Both the position numbers and the translations under genes were made by a program. A stretch of 64,000 nucleotides of DNA. It comes from Verrucomicrobiales bacterium. Lineage in GTDB: Bacteria > Verrucomicrobiota > Verrucomicrobiae > Limisphaerales > UBA1100. The DNA is taken from contig PBLV01000065.1 in assembly GCA_002721895.1 (NCBI GenBank), forward strand, positions 1 through 64,000. The letters run 5' to 3'. Positions 35,969-44,133 of the stretch are shown here, in pieces. The notes beneath the pieces are model-generated. The model did no database searches, was not told the origin of the DNA, and worked only from the letters and a program-made list of their open reading frames with translations. How positions within the stretch are numbered: position 1 is the first letter of the stretch; each line of letters begins with the position of its first letter.

Positions 35969-37068
35969 AGATTCAGGTTAAAAAATGTTCACCCGACACG
36001 ATTCGGACTCGCAAGCCCGTCCCTCCCAAGGAGAGGCGAGCAACCGTGCTGCCGGCATCTTGCCGGCAGTTGGACCGCCTCTTTCTGCCGGCAAGATGCC
36101 GGCAGCACGATGGAGGGGCTATCTACAAAAAATTTGCCGCCATCATTATCACATTCCTATTCGCAACTAGCACCCACGCCGCTCCCACGCTGATCCTCAT
36201 CAACGGCGCGCCGGGCACCGAGGAATACGGGCGCCTCTTTAAAAAATGGGCCGGCCAATGGGAGGCGACGGCAAAGCAAGGCAAGGCGGAACTGCACCAG
36301 GTTTCGGGCAAGGACAAGCTCAAGTCGCTGCTGTCAGCCCAGCCCAAGAATTCGCCAGAGCCCCTTTGGCTGGTGATGATCGGGCACGGGACGTTTGACG
36401 GGAAGACGGCCAAGTTCAACCTGCGCGGCCCCGACCTCAGCGCCGCCGAGCTGGCCGAATGGCTGAAGGACCACGAGCGCCCGCTGGCCATCATCAACTG
36501 CGCCAGCTCCAGCGCCCCGTTCATCAACGCCCTCAGCGGCCCCAATCGCGTCATCCTCACCGCCACCCGCAGCGGCGCGGAACAGAACTTCGCCCGCCTC
36601 GGCGGCCACCTCGCCACCGCCATAACCGACCCTAAGGCCGACCTCGACAAGGACGAGCAAGTCTCCCTCCTTGAGGCCTTCCTCACCGCCGCCCATCGCA
36701 CCGCCGAGTTTTACAAGACCGAGAGCCGCCTCGCCACCGAGCACGCCCTCATCGACGACAACGGCGACACCCGAGGCACCCCCGCCGACTGGTTCCGCGG
36801 CATCCGCGTCACGAAAGAGACCGAAGACGGCACCCTCCCCGATGGCCTCCGCGCCCACCAGCTCCATTTAATCCCGAACGAAGCCGAACAAAAACTCTCA
36901 CCAGCCATCCGAGCCAAACGCAATACCCTCGAGCTGCAACTCGCCAAACTCCGCACCCAAAAGAAACTCCTCGACAAAGAAGAATACTACCAAAAACTCG
37001 AGCCACTCCTCCTGCAACTCGCCAAACTCTACGAACTCAAACCGAGCACTCAGACCCAACAACCATAA
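35965..37068 (+). CDS. Exported caspase-like (clan CD) cysteine-protease-fold protein with interrupted N-terminus
   Basis: 367 residues from the ATG overlapping the upstream stop (ATGA). The expected signal peptide (YKKFAAIIITFLFATSTHA) begins only at residue 54; residues ~27-49 are encoded by an inserted perfect palindrome, and there is no standard start codon between it and the signal sequence. The body has the clan CD pattern of H-G (H141 in VMIGHGTFDG) and a Cys after a beta-strand (C179 in IINCASSS), as in caspase/legumain-type folds. A coiled tail follows. It ends cluster B. If active, a periplasmic endopeptidase; export may be impaired by the N-terminal extension. Confidence 0.75.
   Translation: MKIQVKKCSPDTIRTRKPVPPKERRATVLPASCRQLDRLFLPARCRQHDGGAIYKKFAAIIITFLFATSTHAAPTLILINGAPGTEEYGRLFKKWAGQWEATAKQGKAELHQVSGKDKLKSLLSAQPKNSPEPLWLVMIGHGTFDGKTAKFNLRGPDLSAAELAEWLKDHERPLAIINCASSSAPFINALSGPNRVILTATRSGAEQNFARLGGHLATAITDPKADLDKDEQVSLLEAFLTAAHRTAEFYKTESRLATEHALIDDNGDTRGTPADWFRGIRVTKETEDGTLPDGLRAHQLHLIPNEAEQKLSPAIRAKRNTLELQLAKLRTQKKLLDKEEYYQKLEPLLLQLAKLYELKPSTQTQQP
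36045..36109. repeat. Perfect 25-bp inverted repeat inside a gene start (REP-like)
   Basis: Arms 36045-36069 and 36085-36109 are exact reverse complements with a 15-base spacer; each arm also contains two GCCGGC palindromes. It is read through in frame between the start codon and the signal peptide of the caspase-like gene. It differs in sequence from the element at 22272-22365. Confidence 0.92.
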
Positions 37069-37146
37069 ACTGCGCGATGTAAATTTACCTACTCGTCTGG
37101 TTGTGGATCGCGAATAATTAACTACCACTCCTTATATTTGGAAAAC

Positions 37147-37575
37147 CTACGGATCAGGTGTTTTTAAAGCGGACCCATCCGGACTAATACCTTTATCACC
37201 TGTTTGTTCATCCCTTTTTATTAGTTCTTTCCCTATCGTTTTATACACATCCGGGCCCGATGTCTCCGGCGCAAAGTCCTCCATCGTCGGCCCGTGGTCC
37301 GGCCTCGGCGCCCCGTCATCTAATTCGCCCTCTGAGTCGCTTTGCCGGCAGCTTCTTGCCATCAAAGCGCTCAGCGCAAGTAAGGTGCAAATACCCAAAA
37401 TTGGGACGCAATACTTCCAAAAGAATCTCACCTGCCAGTTTGTTCCGCACTTTGGGCAGGAGAGTGAATAAATGCCGACCTGCGCACCTCACGACGAACA
37501 CTCTTTTAACCCGGATTGGCCGGGCATCAGCGGAGAGAGTAAACCCGAATTGCCCAGTTTAAAGCCAAACTTCAT
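37147..37575 (-). pseudogene. Zinc-ribbon membrane protein interrupted by an in-frame TGA
   Basis: From ATG 37575 the frame gives 28 residues ending ...KECSS, then TGA (37491-37489), then continues open for 113 codons: GAQVGIYSLSCPKCGTNW, a membrane helix (VPILGICTLLALSALM) and an acidic tail. The TGA occupies exactly the place of the second Cys in a C-x2-C-G-x(9)-C-P-x-C-G zinc ribbon. Either a Cys codon (TGC/TGT) mutated to TGA, or TGA is read through or decoded. A downstream GTG at 37431 could yield a 94-residue product lacking the ribbon. No Shine-Dalgarno is seen at 37575. Confidence 0.6.
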
Positions 37576-37734
37576 GCTGTCAAATTTTAGAAGTGCCATC
37601 AACAACATGAGGTGGCTAATCCGTTATCTAAACACTTGATCTGCGCTCACTCCCATCCATCGTTATTCGTGTGAATAACTACAGCATTCAAGCAAGTGTT
37701 AGGAGCCATTTTAGAATGAGAACGGTAAACACGC
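37576..37734. other. Intergenic, nothing recognised
   Basis: About 160 nt of lower-GC sequence between two small minus-strand genes. Only a distant AACACTTG/CAAGTGTT complement was noted; no gene or RNA recognised. Confidence 0.5.
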
Positions 37735-37896
37735 CTAATTCGAGATTTTGATCGCGTCCCAACTCTCAAATACACCTTTGTCGATTCCTATGATTCGGAC
37801 CTCTTGCGGTGCCTTGTTAGCTAACCCCATTGAAAGAAAAAGAATGGCACTGAGCAGCGCGCCGATAAGAAGGCTTTTGGTGTCGATGGTTTTCAT
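37735..37896 (-). CDS. Small single-pass membrane or secreted protein (53 residues)
   Basis: ATG 37896 with GAGGG six bases upstream; stop TAG at 37737-37735. The product begins MKTIDTKSLLIGALLSAILF, one hydrophobic helix (about 8-25), then a 28-residue polar tail containing WDAI. The good ribosome site, leader-like start and lower GC than neighbours support a real gene. Short proteins of this form (M-K-x-I/V-D-x-K-S-L at the start) seem familiar from PVC-group genomes; function unknown. Confidence 0.65.
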   Translation of the reverse strand: MKTIDTKSLLIGALLSAILFLSMGLANKAPQEVRIIGIDKGVFESWDAIKISN

Positions 37897-38056
37897 ACTG
37901 CCCTCAGCCTAACATCCTATCCCTCGCTGGCAATAATCTGTAAGCCTTGGGCGGTCATTGCCTCACCATTCCAACCACCAAAGCATTCAAGAGCCAACGA
38001 AAGTAGATCGGTGAATGGCGCCACAACCAGCCCCAAAAATAGGCTGAGAAAAGAAT
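37897..38056. other. Intergenic, nothing recognised
   Basis: 160 nt upstream of the 53-residue gene and downstream of the tRNA (both minus strand). It must hold the promoter of the small gene; no terminator hairpin for the tRNA was recognised. Confidence 0.45.
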
Positions 38057-38132
<76 letters not shown>

Positions 38133-38181
38133 GAGCGAACACCTTGGCGGAATTGTGCGGAATTGGAAATATTATTCAGGA

Positions 38182-39237
38182 TCAACCGGCGATTTCGGCC
38201 TCCATCGCCTCGGGGGTTTTCTCAAGGCTGGCGCGGCGGGCACGAAGCTTGGCAATTGGGCCGTCGTGGGGGCTGAGGATCCAGGCGATGATGAACAGGA
38301 CGGCACCGGCAACGACCATGGCAGCGGCGATGTTGCAATCCATCCAGATGGCCATGTGAAGGCCGAGCACGGAACTGAGCAGGGCGAAGGCGATGGTGAT
38401 CCAGAGAATAACGGGCAGACGCTGGGACAGGAGGTGGCCAGTGGCGCCGGGGAGAATCAGCATGGCGATGACGAGGATGGCGCCCACCGCATCGAAGGCG
38501 CTAACGACGACGATGGACAAAATGGACATTAGCGCGATGTGCAGCGCGGTGGCGTTGATGCCGAGAGACAGGGCCAGAGCGGGGTCAAAGGAGCTGACGA
38601 GAAGTTCCTTGTAAAAGATTAACAGCAAAGCGGCCACGAGCATGGCAACCAGCGCCATTTGGCATATTTCCGCGGGCGGCAGGCTGAGGTTGTTGCCGCT
38701 GAGAATGGCTTCGTCGATGAGACCTGCTGAACGAAGGGAGTCGGCGATGGTATCAGGCAACTGAACGTTGGAAAAGTGGCGACCGACGTGCATGAAATCG
38801 CCGTACAACACGCAATCGGCATCCAGATGGGCGTCACTGATTTGGGTGTGTATGAGCACGACACCCAAGGCGAAGAGACTGGTGAAGGCAATGCCAATGG
38901 CGGCGTCCTGCTTGACACGGGAGGTCTTGTGAATGAGTTCAATGAGGCCCACGGTGACCAGGCCGGCCACGAGCGCCCCGAGCATCATGGCAGGCCCGCC
39001 AAGGGGGTGTGTGATCATGAACACAACGACGATCCCGAGCAATGCGCTGTGGCTGATGGCGTCGCCGATAAGGGACATTCGCCGCAGAATAAGAAAGTTG
39101 CCCACCAGCCCACAGGCGGCAATGACGAGAAAACCCATTAGCGCCCGCCAACCCCAGCCATCCTGCCCGAAGGGGCTGTATTTCCACACGTCGATGACGT
39201 GCTGCTGAAAATCGAATGGTGGGATCAACTCGTTCAC
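38182..39237 (-). CDS. Metal ABC transporter permease (YtgD/ZnuB/MntB type)
   Basis: 351 residues with about eight or nine membrane helices and the ABC-3 permease pattern: LRRMSLIGDAISHSALLGI near the start, FYKELLVSSFDPALALSLGI in the cytoplasmic coupling loop, and FDAVGAILVIAMLILPGATGHLL. Last gene of the uptake operon; its start overlaps the stop of the permease-regulator fusion by ATGA. It would form a heterodimeric channel with that protein. Confidence 0.9.
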   Translation of the reverse strand: MNELIPPFDFQQHVIDVWKYSPFGQDGWGWRALMGFLVIAACGLVGNFLILRRMSLIGDAISHSALLGIVVVFMITHPLGGPAMMLGALVAGLVTVGLIELIHKTSRVKQDAAIGIAFTSLFALGVVLIHTQISDAHLDADCVLYGDFMHVGRHFSNVQLPDTIADSLRSAGLIDEAILSGNNLSLPPAEICQMALVAMLVAALLLIFYKELLVSSFDPALALSLGINATALHIALMSILSIVVVSAFDAVGAILVIAMLILPGATGHLLSQRLPVILWITIAFALLSSVLGLHMAIWMDCNIAAAMVVAGAVLFIIAWILSPHDGPIAKLRARRASLEKTPEAMEAEIAG

Positions 39238-41015
39238 AATCGTTTTCCAAAGCCAAGGATTTCCGTTGGCCCACCCTCCGGTGCCAAGCCGCTCTGGAGA
39301 TCCCGCAGGCTGGGGATGGGCCTGCCGTGGGGGTCAGTGCGGGCGTGGTCGAGGGTGCGCTCGAGTTCGCGCACGACTTCCTCGCCGAGAACATGCTCTA
39401 TTTCCTCGGCATCATCGTGGACATGGTCTGGGGCGATGTGAGCCTCATTGGTCAGATAAAGTTCCCAGAGACGGTGATTGCGGACGATCTCACAGGCACG
39501 CTGCCAGCCCTCGGGAGTTAGATGGACCTGATTCCCCTCCTCGTGGAGTGTTGCCAAATCATTCTGCGCCAACTCGGCCGTGAGACGGCGGGCGTCCTCC
39601 TCGGTTTCGCGCCGGCGCTCCGCCAGTTCGCGGAGGGAAACACCTTCGCCCTCGAAACCCCGCTGCTCGAGCACATGATAAACCGCCTTAAGGGTATTCT
39701 CACGCTGCACGCGGGCAACCCGTGAACGCCGTCGGAACCATCGCATGACCACGCCGTGACGAGGGCTAAACAGGAAAGCCATGGCAAAGATGAATGTTGC
39801 CCCGAGCACCATAAACGGACCCGTGGGGGTATCAAAGAAGTAAGAGAATAACGCACCGGCCAACCCGGAAAGAATACCGAATCCGGCTGACAGCCAAAGC
39901 ATCCGGTCCATACGGTCGGTCAACATGTAGGCGGCGGCAGCGGGCGTGATAAGCATGGCGGACACCAGAACCACACCCACAGCCTGAAGGGCAACCACCA
40001 CCGCGAAGGCGAGCAGGAGCATGAGCGAATAGTGGATCACTTGAACAGGAAACCCGGACACGCGCGCATAGGTGTTGTCGAAGCTGGTCAGGAGCAGTTC
40101 CTTGTAGAACAAGGTGACCGCGGCAAGAGCCAGGACCGTCACAAACCCCATGAGGGAAAGGTCTCCGGGCGTAAGCAGGGCTGCCTGGCCAAACATGAAA
40201 TCATAAAGCCCGGACACCTCCGCGCTGCCCAGATTTTTGATGCGGGTGTAAAGAACGATGCCCGCCGCGTAAAAAACTGCCAAGACAAGCCCAAGGGCAG
40301 CATCTTCCTTCAAGCGGGTGGCACGCTGAATGAAGGCCACCACCGCCCCGCCCAGCAGGCCAATCACGGTGGCGCCCAGAAAGATAATCAGCGGGTTCTT
40401 GTTGAGAGCATCCACCTGAAACTCCACCTCATAGCCTCCCCTCAGGATCGTACTGAGGGAATCCAGCGGAGACCGCAGGACGTCTTCAATGGTTAAGACT
40501 CCCGCCGCTCCAACCGCGACAAATCCAGTGGCCAAAAATCCGAGCATCACTCCCGGCAGAACAGCATGGGAGAGTGCGTCTCCAAAAAGCGCCATGCGGC
40601 GCACCACAATGAAGGCACCCAGCAGACCACAACAGACACCCAGCAAGCCCGCACCCAACAAGCCCCGGCGGGTACCATGGGTGCCTGCATCGGAAAAATC
40701 GAACACCCGGCCAAATTTTCGAAGCCAGCCCTCCTCCTTGATTAGGACCATCTCCAACTTGGGCCGGCGAACTTCCAATTCACGTCCGCTTGACTGATAA
40801 CGAATCCGCACCTTGGGTCGACCGCCATCACCCCTCGACAAGTAGACCACCTCCGCCTCGCGCCCCTTAACCAACACCCGGCTGCCCACCTGCAACTGTT
40901 CCAGCGGGTCGGTGATAGGTTCCGTAATTAAGACCTCTGAAATACGGTCTGCCCGGGCACTGGCAGCTCCCAGCAGGACCCCCATCGCGGCCAGCATGGA
41001 CAGAAAGCGAATCAT
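39234..41015 (-). CDS. Metal ABC permease fused to a DtxR/MntR-type repressor (YtgCR-like)
   Basis: 593 residues in four parts. (1) Leader and a ~75-residue soluble domain (EQLQVGSRVLVKGREAEVV...) before the first permease helix, unusual for the family. (2) ABC-3 permease, about 100-425, with VVRRMALFGDALSHAVLPGV and FYKELLLTSFDNTYARVSGF. (3) From ~432 a winged helix-turn-helix (SLRELAERRRETEEDARRL). (4) A metal-binding/dimerisation domain with NHRLWELYLT and HDDAEEIEH, matching ligand positions of MntR (H77, E99, E102, H103). Chlamydial YtgCR has the same permease-repressor fusion and releases the repressor by cleavage. Autoregulation of the operon by Fe or Mn is inferred. Confidence 0.9.
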   Translation of the reverse strand: MIRFLSMLAAMGVLLGAASARADRISEVLITEPITDPLEQLQVGSRVLVKGREAEVVYLSRGDGGRPKVRIRYQSSGRELEVRRPKLEMVLIKEEGWLRKFGRVFDFSDAGTHGTRRGLLGAGLLGVCCGLLGAFIVVRRMALFGDALSHAVLPGVMLGFLATGFVAVGAAGVLTIEDVLRSPLDSLSTILRGGYEVEFQVDALNKNPLIIFLGATVIGLLGGAVVAFIQRATRLKEDAALGLVLAVFYAAGIVLYTRIKNLGSAEVSGLYDFMFGQAALLTPGDLSLMGFVTVLALAAVTLFYKELLLTSFDNTYARVSGFPVQVIHYSLMLLLAFAVVVALQAVGVVLVSAMLITPAAAAYMLTDRMDRMLWLSAGFGILSGLAGALFSYFFDTPTGPFMVLGATFIFAMAFLFSPRHGVVMRWFRRRSRVARVQRENTLKAVYHVLEQRGFEGEGVSLRELAERRRETEEDARRLTAELAQNDLATLHEEGNQVHLTPEGWQRACEIVRNHRLWELYLTNEAHIAPDHVHDDAEEIEHVLGEEVVRELERTLDHARTDPHGRPIPSLRDLQSGLAPEGGPTEILGFGKRL

Positions 41016-41016
41016 T

Positions 41017-41802
41017 TCATTCCGCCTTTTGACGAACCTCCTCGGCCACCTCGCTGAGGATGGTCAAGCGACCACCATAGGTGTTTTGCAGCAGATCCAC
41101 CTTGAACACGGATTCCGTGGACCCAAAAGCCACCACGCGCATGTTCAGGAGCAGCAGCATGTCGAAGTAGTTGCGGGCCGTCGGCAGGTCGTGATGCACC
41201 ACCAGCAGGGTTTTGCCCTTGGCCTGTAATTCCTGCAACAAGGCAACAATGGCGGTCTCCGTCGCGGCATCGACCCCGGCAAAAGGTTCATCCATGAAAT
41301 AGAGATCGCTCTCCTGCGCCAGAGCACGGGCGAGAAAGACACGCTGCTGCTGCCCGCCGGAAAGATTGGAAATTTGCCGATTGGCATAAGGCAACATCTT
41401 GACCTTTTCCAAACATTCCCGGGCAATATCCCGATCCTCCTTCTTCGGCCGCCGCATGAGTCCAAGATGGCCATAGCGGCCCATGAGAACGACATCCATT
41501 ACACTCACGGGAAAATCCCAGTCCACTGATTCCCGCTGGGGCACATAGCCGACACGCTGGAGATTTTCCTGAACCGGCCGGCCAAAGACCTTCACCCACC
41601 CACTGCTCTGGGGCAGCAGTCCCATGGCCGCCTTGATGAGGGTGGACTTGCCCGCGCCGTTGGGGCCAACGATACCCACCAGCTTCCCCTTGGGCACCTC
41701 CAAGTCAATACCCCACAGCACCGGCCTCTTGTGGTAGGCCACCGTGAGGTCATGGATTTCAAGCGGCGCGGGCGAACTCGGCTGATCGGTTTTGTCTCTC
41801 AT
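41017..41802 (-). CDS. Metal ABC transporter ATPase (YtgB/ZnuC/MntA type)
   Basis: 261 residues with Walker A GPNGAGKS (46-53), signature LSGGQ (147-151), Walker B LYFMDE (167-172) and H-loop VHHD near 202-205. It starts within the stop of the porin gene (TAATG) and lies one base upstream of the permease fusion. The family partner is an ABC-3 permease for Mn, Zn or Fe. Confidence 0.93.
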   Translation of the reverse strand: MRDKTDQPSSPAPLEIHDLTVAYHKRPVLWGIDLEVPKGKLVGIVGPNGAGKSTLIKAAMGLLPQSSGWVKVFGRPVQENLQRVGYVPQRESVDWDFPVSVMDVVLMGRYGHLGLMRRPKKEDRDIARECLEKVKMLPYANRQISNLSGGQQQRVFLARALAQESDLYFMDEPFAGVDAATETAIVALLQELQAKGKTLLVVHHDLPTARNYFDMLLLLNMRVVAFGSTESVFKVDLLQNTYGGRLTILSEVAEEVRQKAE

Positions 41803-43028
41803 TAAAAGGTGAATCCGACACGCAGGCCAATCGCCAGCACATCGTTCACACTATTATCACCACTCGGTCGATTGATCCACTGAATATCGGGTTGGATATA
41901 CACCGACGGGCTCACCTGGATTCGGTGGGTCAATTCCAACAGGGATTCGTGGGACTTGGTTGTGGTGATATCGCCACTATGTTTGGCATGAAGAAAACCC
42001 AGGGTCGTGATGTCCTCATCGCGGCCAGGAATCAGCCCCGTGTAGCTCAAGCCCGCATCCAACATGGTATGAATCCGGCTACGATCCCGCTTGGCCACAC
42101 CGTAGCGGAAGAATCCCCCGAGACCTTGATCGCCATCCTCGCGATATAGCAGCTTGTCCAAGGAGAAAAATATGCCACTGTTTCCATCGACAGTGCCGGC
42201 GGCATTTTTGTCAAAGGTTCCGGAATGATGCCAAACCCCCAACCGGTACCACGCCGGCAAATCCGTGCCATCAGAGACATTGAAGCCATTGTAGCCAATC
42301 TGATACAGACTCGTCCAACCCTGCCCATTCCCCAGCTCAAAATGAGTGCCGTGCTGGTTGATGGTGGGATCACCTCCCGAATCATCAAAAATGTCACCGT
42401 CGTAGACGCCCGCCTGCACATAAGCCGCCTCCGAGAGGTCGTAGCGCAGGTGTATACCAAGCCCAGCCGCCGTGAAAGCCGGGCCGCCATTCAGCGTATT
42501 GGCGCTCCATGAGGCGGTCTGGCCAAAGGCATCATTGATCAGGGTCTCCCGGTACATCGAGGGAACAAAATCCCCGTCGGCCAAAAGGCTGCCCAACTTG
42601 ACATGCAAGTCGCCGTATTCTTTCTCAAGATACAATTCATGCAACCGAAGGCCGTCAAAGGCATCAATATTGCTGATGGCCAACTCGTTGCCGGCGTGCT
42701 TGCCGGGGCTGGCACCGTGGGTCCACATAGTGCTGATACGAAAACTAAAGCCTCGCCAACCGATAATTTTTTCCAAGTCGGCATCCAGCGCGCCATAACC
42801 AAGCCCATTGTAGTCGGCACCCCGGCTTGTGCCGCCTGACACTACGCCAAACGATTCAGCGGTATACTCAAGCGTCAGATCCACGCCCTTTTCCGCCCAT
42901 TCGGTTCGCAGACCGCCCCAATCTCCTGTCAGTGTGTCTCGTTCCCATATGGATGGCGCGGGCGCCACCGGCTGCGCAAAGGCAACAGCCGCTACCGTAA
43001 CTGAAATCGCCGTAACAAAATTTCTCAC
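41802..43028 (-). CDS. OprB-family (carbohydrate-selective type) porin inside the metal operon
   Basis: 408 residues with a signal peptide (to about residue 22) and the OprB opening motif LTGDWGGLRTEWAEKGVDL. The body alternates as expected for a beta-barrel and ends in aromatic LRVGFTF, the usual outer-membrane insertion signal. It overlaps the binding-protein stop by ATGA and the ATPase start by one base, so it is firmly part of the transporter operon. OprB porins classically pass sugars; this context suggests diffusion of metal ions or metal complexes across the outer membrane. Confidence 0.88.
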   Translation of the reverse strand: MRNFVTAISVTVAAVAFAQPVAPAPSIWERDTLTGDWGGLRTEWAEKGVDLTLEYTAESFGVVSGGTSRGADYNGLGYGALDADLEKIIGWRGFSFRISTMWTHGASPGKHAGNELAISNIDAFDGLRLHELYLEKEYGDLHVKLGSLLADGDFVPSMYRETLINDAFGQTASWSANTLNGGPAFTAAGLGIHLRYDLSEAAYVQAGVYDGDIFDDSGGDPTINQHGTHFELGNGQGWTSLYQIGYNGFNVSDGTDLPAWYRLGVWHHSGTFDKNAAGTVDGNSGIFFSLDKLLYREDGDQGLGGFFRYGVAKRDRSRIHTMLDAGLSYTGLIPGRDEDITTLGFLHAKHSGDITTTKSHESLLELTHRIQVSPSVYIQPDIQWINRPSGDNSVNDVLAIGLRVGFTF

Positions 43029-43990
43029 TTCAATGCCTCCACCACGGTGTTGATGTTGTGTTTGATCATGCCCTGATAGGTGCCCACGTCATACTGGGCT
43101 CCTTCCGGACCTTCCATCTCGCCCGGCTTGCCCATCGCGTCGGAAAACAACTCACCGCCATTTTCCACGCCTGCATCCTTCCGGATCTGGTCAATGCCCT
43201 TTGAGGAAACACTCGTCTCGCTAAATATCGCCTTGATATTCTTGCTTTTAATCAGGTCCACCAATCGCGTCACGTTAGCCGCGCTGGCCTCATCCTCGGT
43301 GGAAATTCCCAGCAATGCCACCACCTCAAAATTATATGCGCCGGCAAAATAATTAAACGCATCGTGACTCGTCACCAACACACGGCTGCCCTCCGGCACC
43401 TCGGCCACGCGGCTCTTAGCCCACTCGTGAATCCCCAAGATTTCCTCCTTGAGCGCCTTGCCGTTGGTCTCGTATTTGGCTTTGTTCGCCGCATCAGCAG
43501 CGCCCAAACCCTCGACCACCAAGTCCACGCACAACACCCACAACGTCGGGTCAAACCACACGTGGGGATCGTAGTGCCCTTCAAACTCCTCCGGCTCCAG
43601 AAGTTTTTTTCGGTCAATCTTCTCAGTGATGGCATAGACAAGCTTGGTCTTGTCGCGGGCCATCTCCACCAATCGATCGTCCATCTTCCCCTCCAGCATC
43701 AGGCCGTTGTAGAAAATTAGGTCCGCGGCCCTCATTTTGGTTACGGCACCTGCTGTGGGATCGTACTGGTGTGGATCCACGCCCGACTCCATGAGGCCCT
43801 CCACCTCCACCAAGTCACCTCCCACCTGCTTCACCAAGTCAGTGATCATCGTTGTGGTGGTCACCACCTTCAATTTGCCCGTACGCACCTCGCCGTCACT
43901 GGGCTGGCCACTACCACCGCCCTGTGAACAAGCTGTCCATAACACCGCCAATCCCAGAAAAGCGGCCCCAACCCAATTTATCTTTTTCAT
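43025..43990 (-). CDS. Metal-binding lipoprotein of ABC transporter (YtgA/TroA/ZnuA type)
   Basis: 321 residues from ATG 43990; the longer frame to 44062 lacks a leader. Lipobox VLWTAC. Cluster A-1 ligand motifs: GVDPHQYDP, HYDPHVWFDP, an acidic ligand in FSETSVSSKG and an Asp in LFSDAMG, giving the usual His-His-Glu/His-Asp site for Mn, Zn or Fe. A longer His-rich loop typical of Zn proteins is absent. First gene of the five-gene operon, in the order binding protein, porin, ATPase, permease-repressor, permease. Confidence 0.9.
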   Translation of the reverse strand: MKKINWVGAAFLGLAVLWTACSQGGGSGQPSDGEVRTGKLKVVTTTTMITDLVKQVGGDLVEVEGLMESGVDPHQYDPTAGAVTKMRAADLIFYNGLMLEGKMDDRLVEMARDKTKLVYAITEKIDRKKLLEPEEFEGHYDPHVWFDPTLWVLCVDLVVEGLGAADAANKAKYETNGKALKEEILGIHEWAKSRVAEVPEGSRVLVTSHDAFNYFAGAYNFEVVALLGISTEDEASAANVTRLVDLIKSKNIKAIFSETSVSSKGIDQIRKDAGVENGGELFSDAMGKPGEMEGPEGAQYDVGTYQGMIKHNINTVVEALK

Positions 43991-44014
43991 GATTTCTATC
44001 CGTACAAACGAGAC

Positions 44015-44077
44015 GTTTGCCAATTTCGCGGCGAAGAGTATCCATTTAAAAGTTTGCCGCAAGAAAAAAAGTTCGCC
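44015..44077. promoter_or_regulatory. Repeated GTTYGCC motifs upstream of the metal operon
   Basis: GTTTGCC at 44015-44021 and 44052-44058 and GTTCGCC at 44071-44077 (GGCRAAC on the operon strand) lie between the divergent binding-protein and DUF971 genes. They are candidate half-sites for the fused DtxR/MntR-type repressor; no perfect dyad was found. Confidence 0.3.
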
Positions 44078-44133
44078 TTACCAAAGTTTTTTCTCGAACG
44101 GGTTTGGCCGGTGAATATGTTACACTGATTTCA

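Noticed and set aside
37400..37491. SECIS hairpin supporting selenocysteine at the zinc-ribbon TGA
   Set aside because: Only a weak GAGTG/CACTC complement around the TGA was seen, not a stem directly downstream with a loop G; not enough to claim selenocysteine.
37260..37562. Plus-strand 100-residue open frame
   Set aside because: It lies opposite the zinc-ribbon gene, has no leader, ribosome site or recognisable composition.
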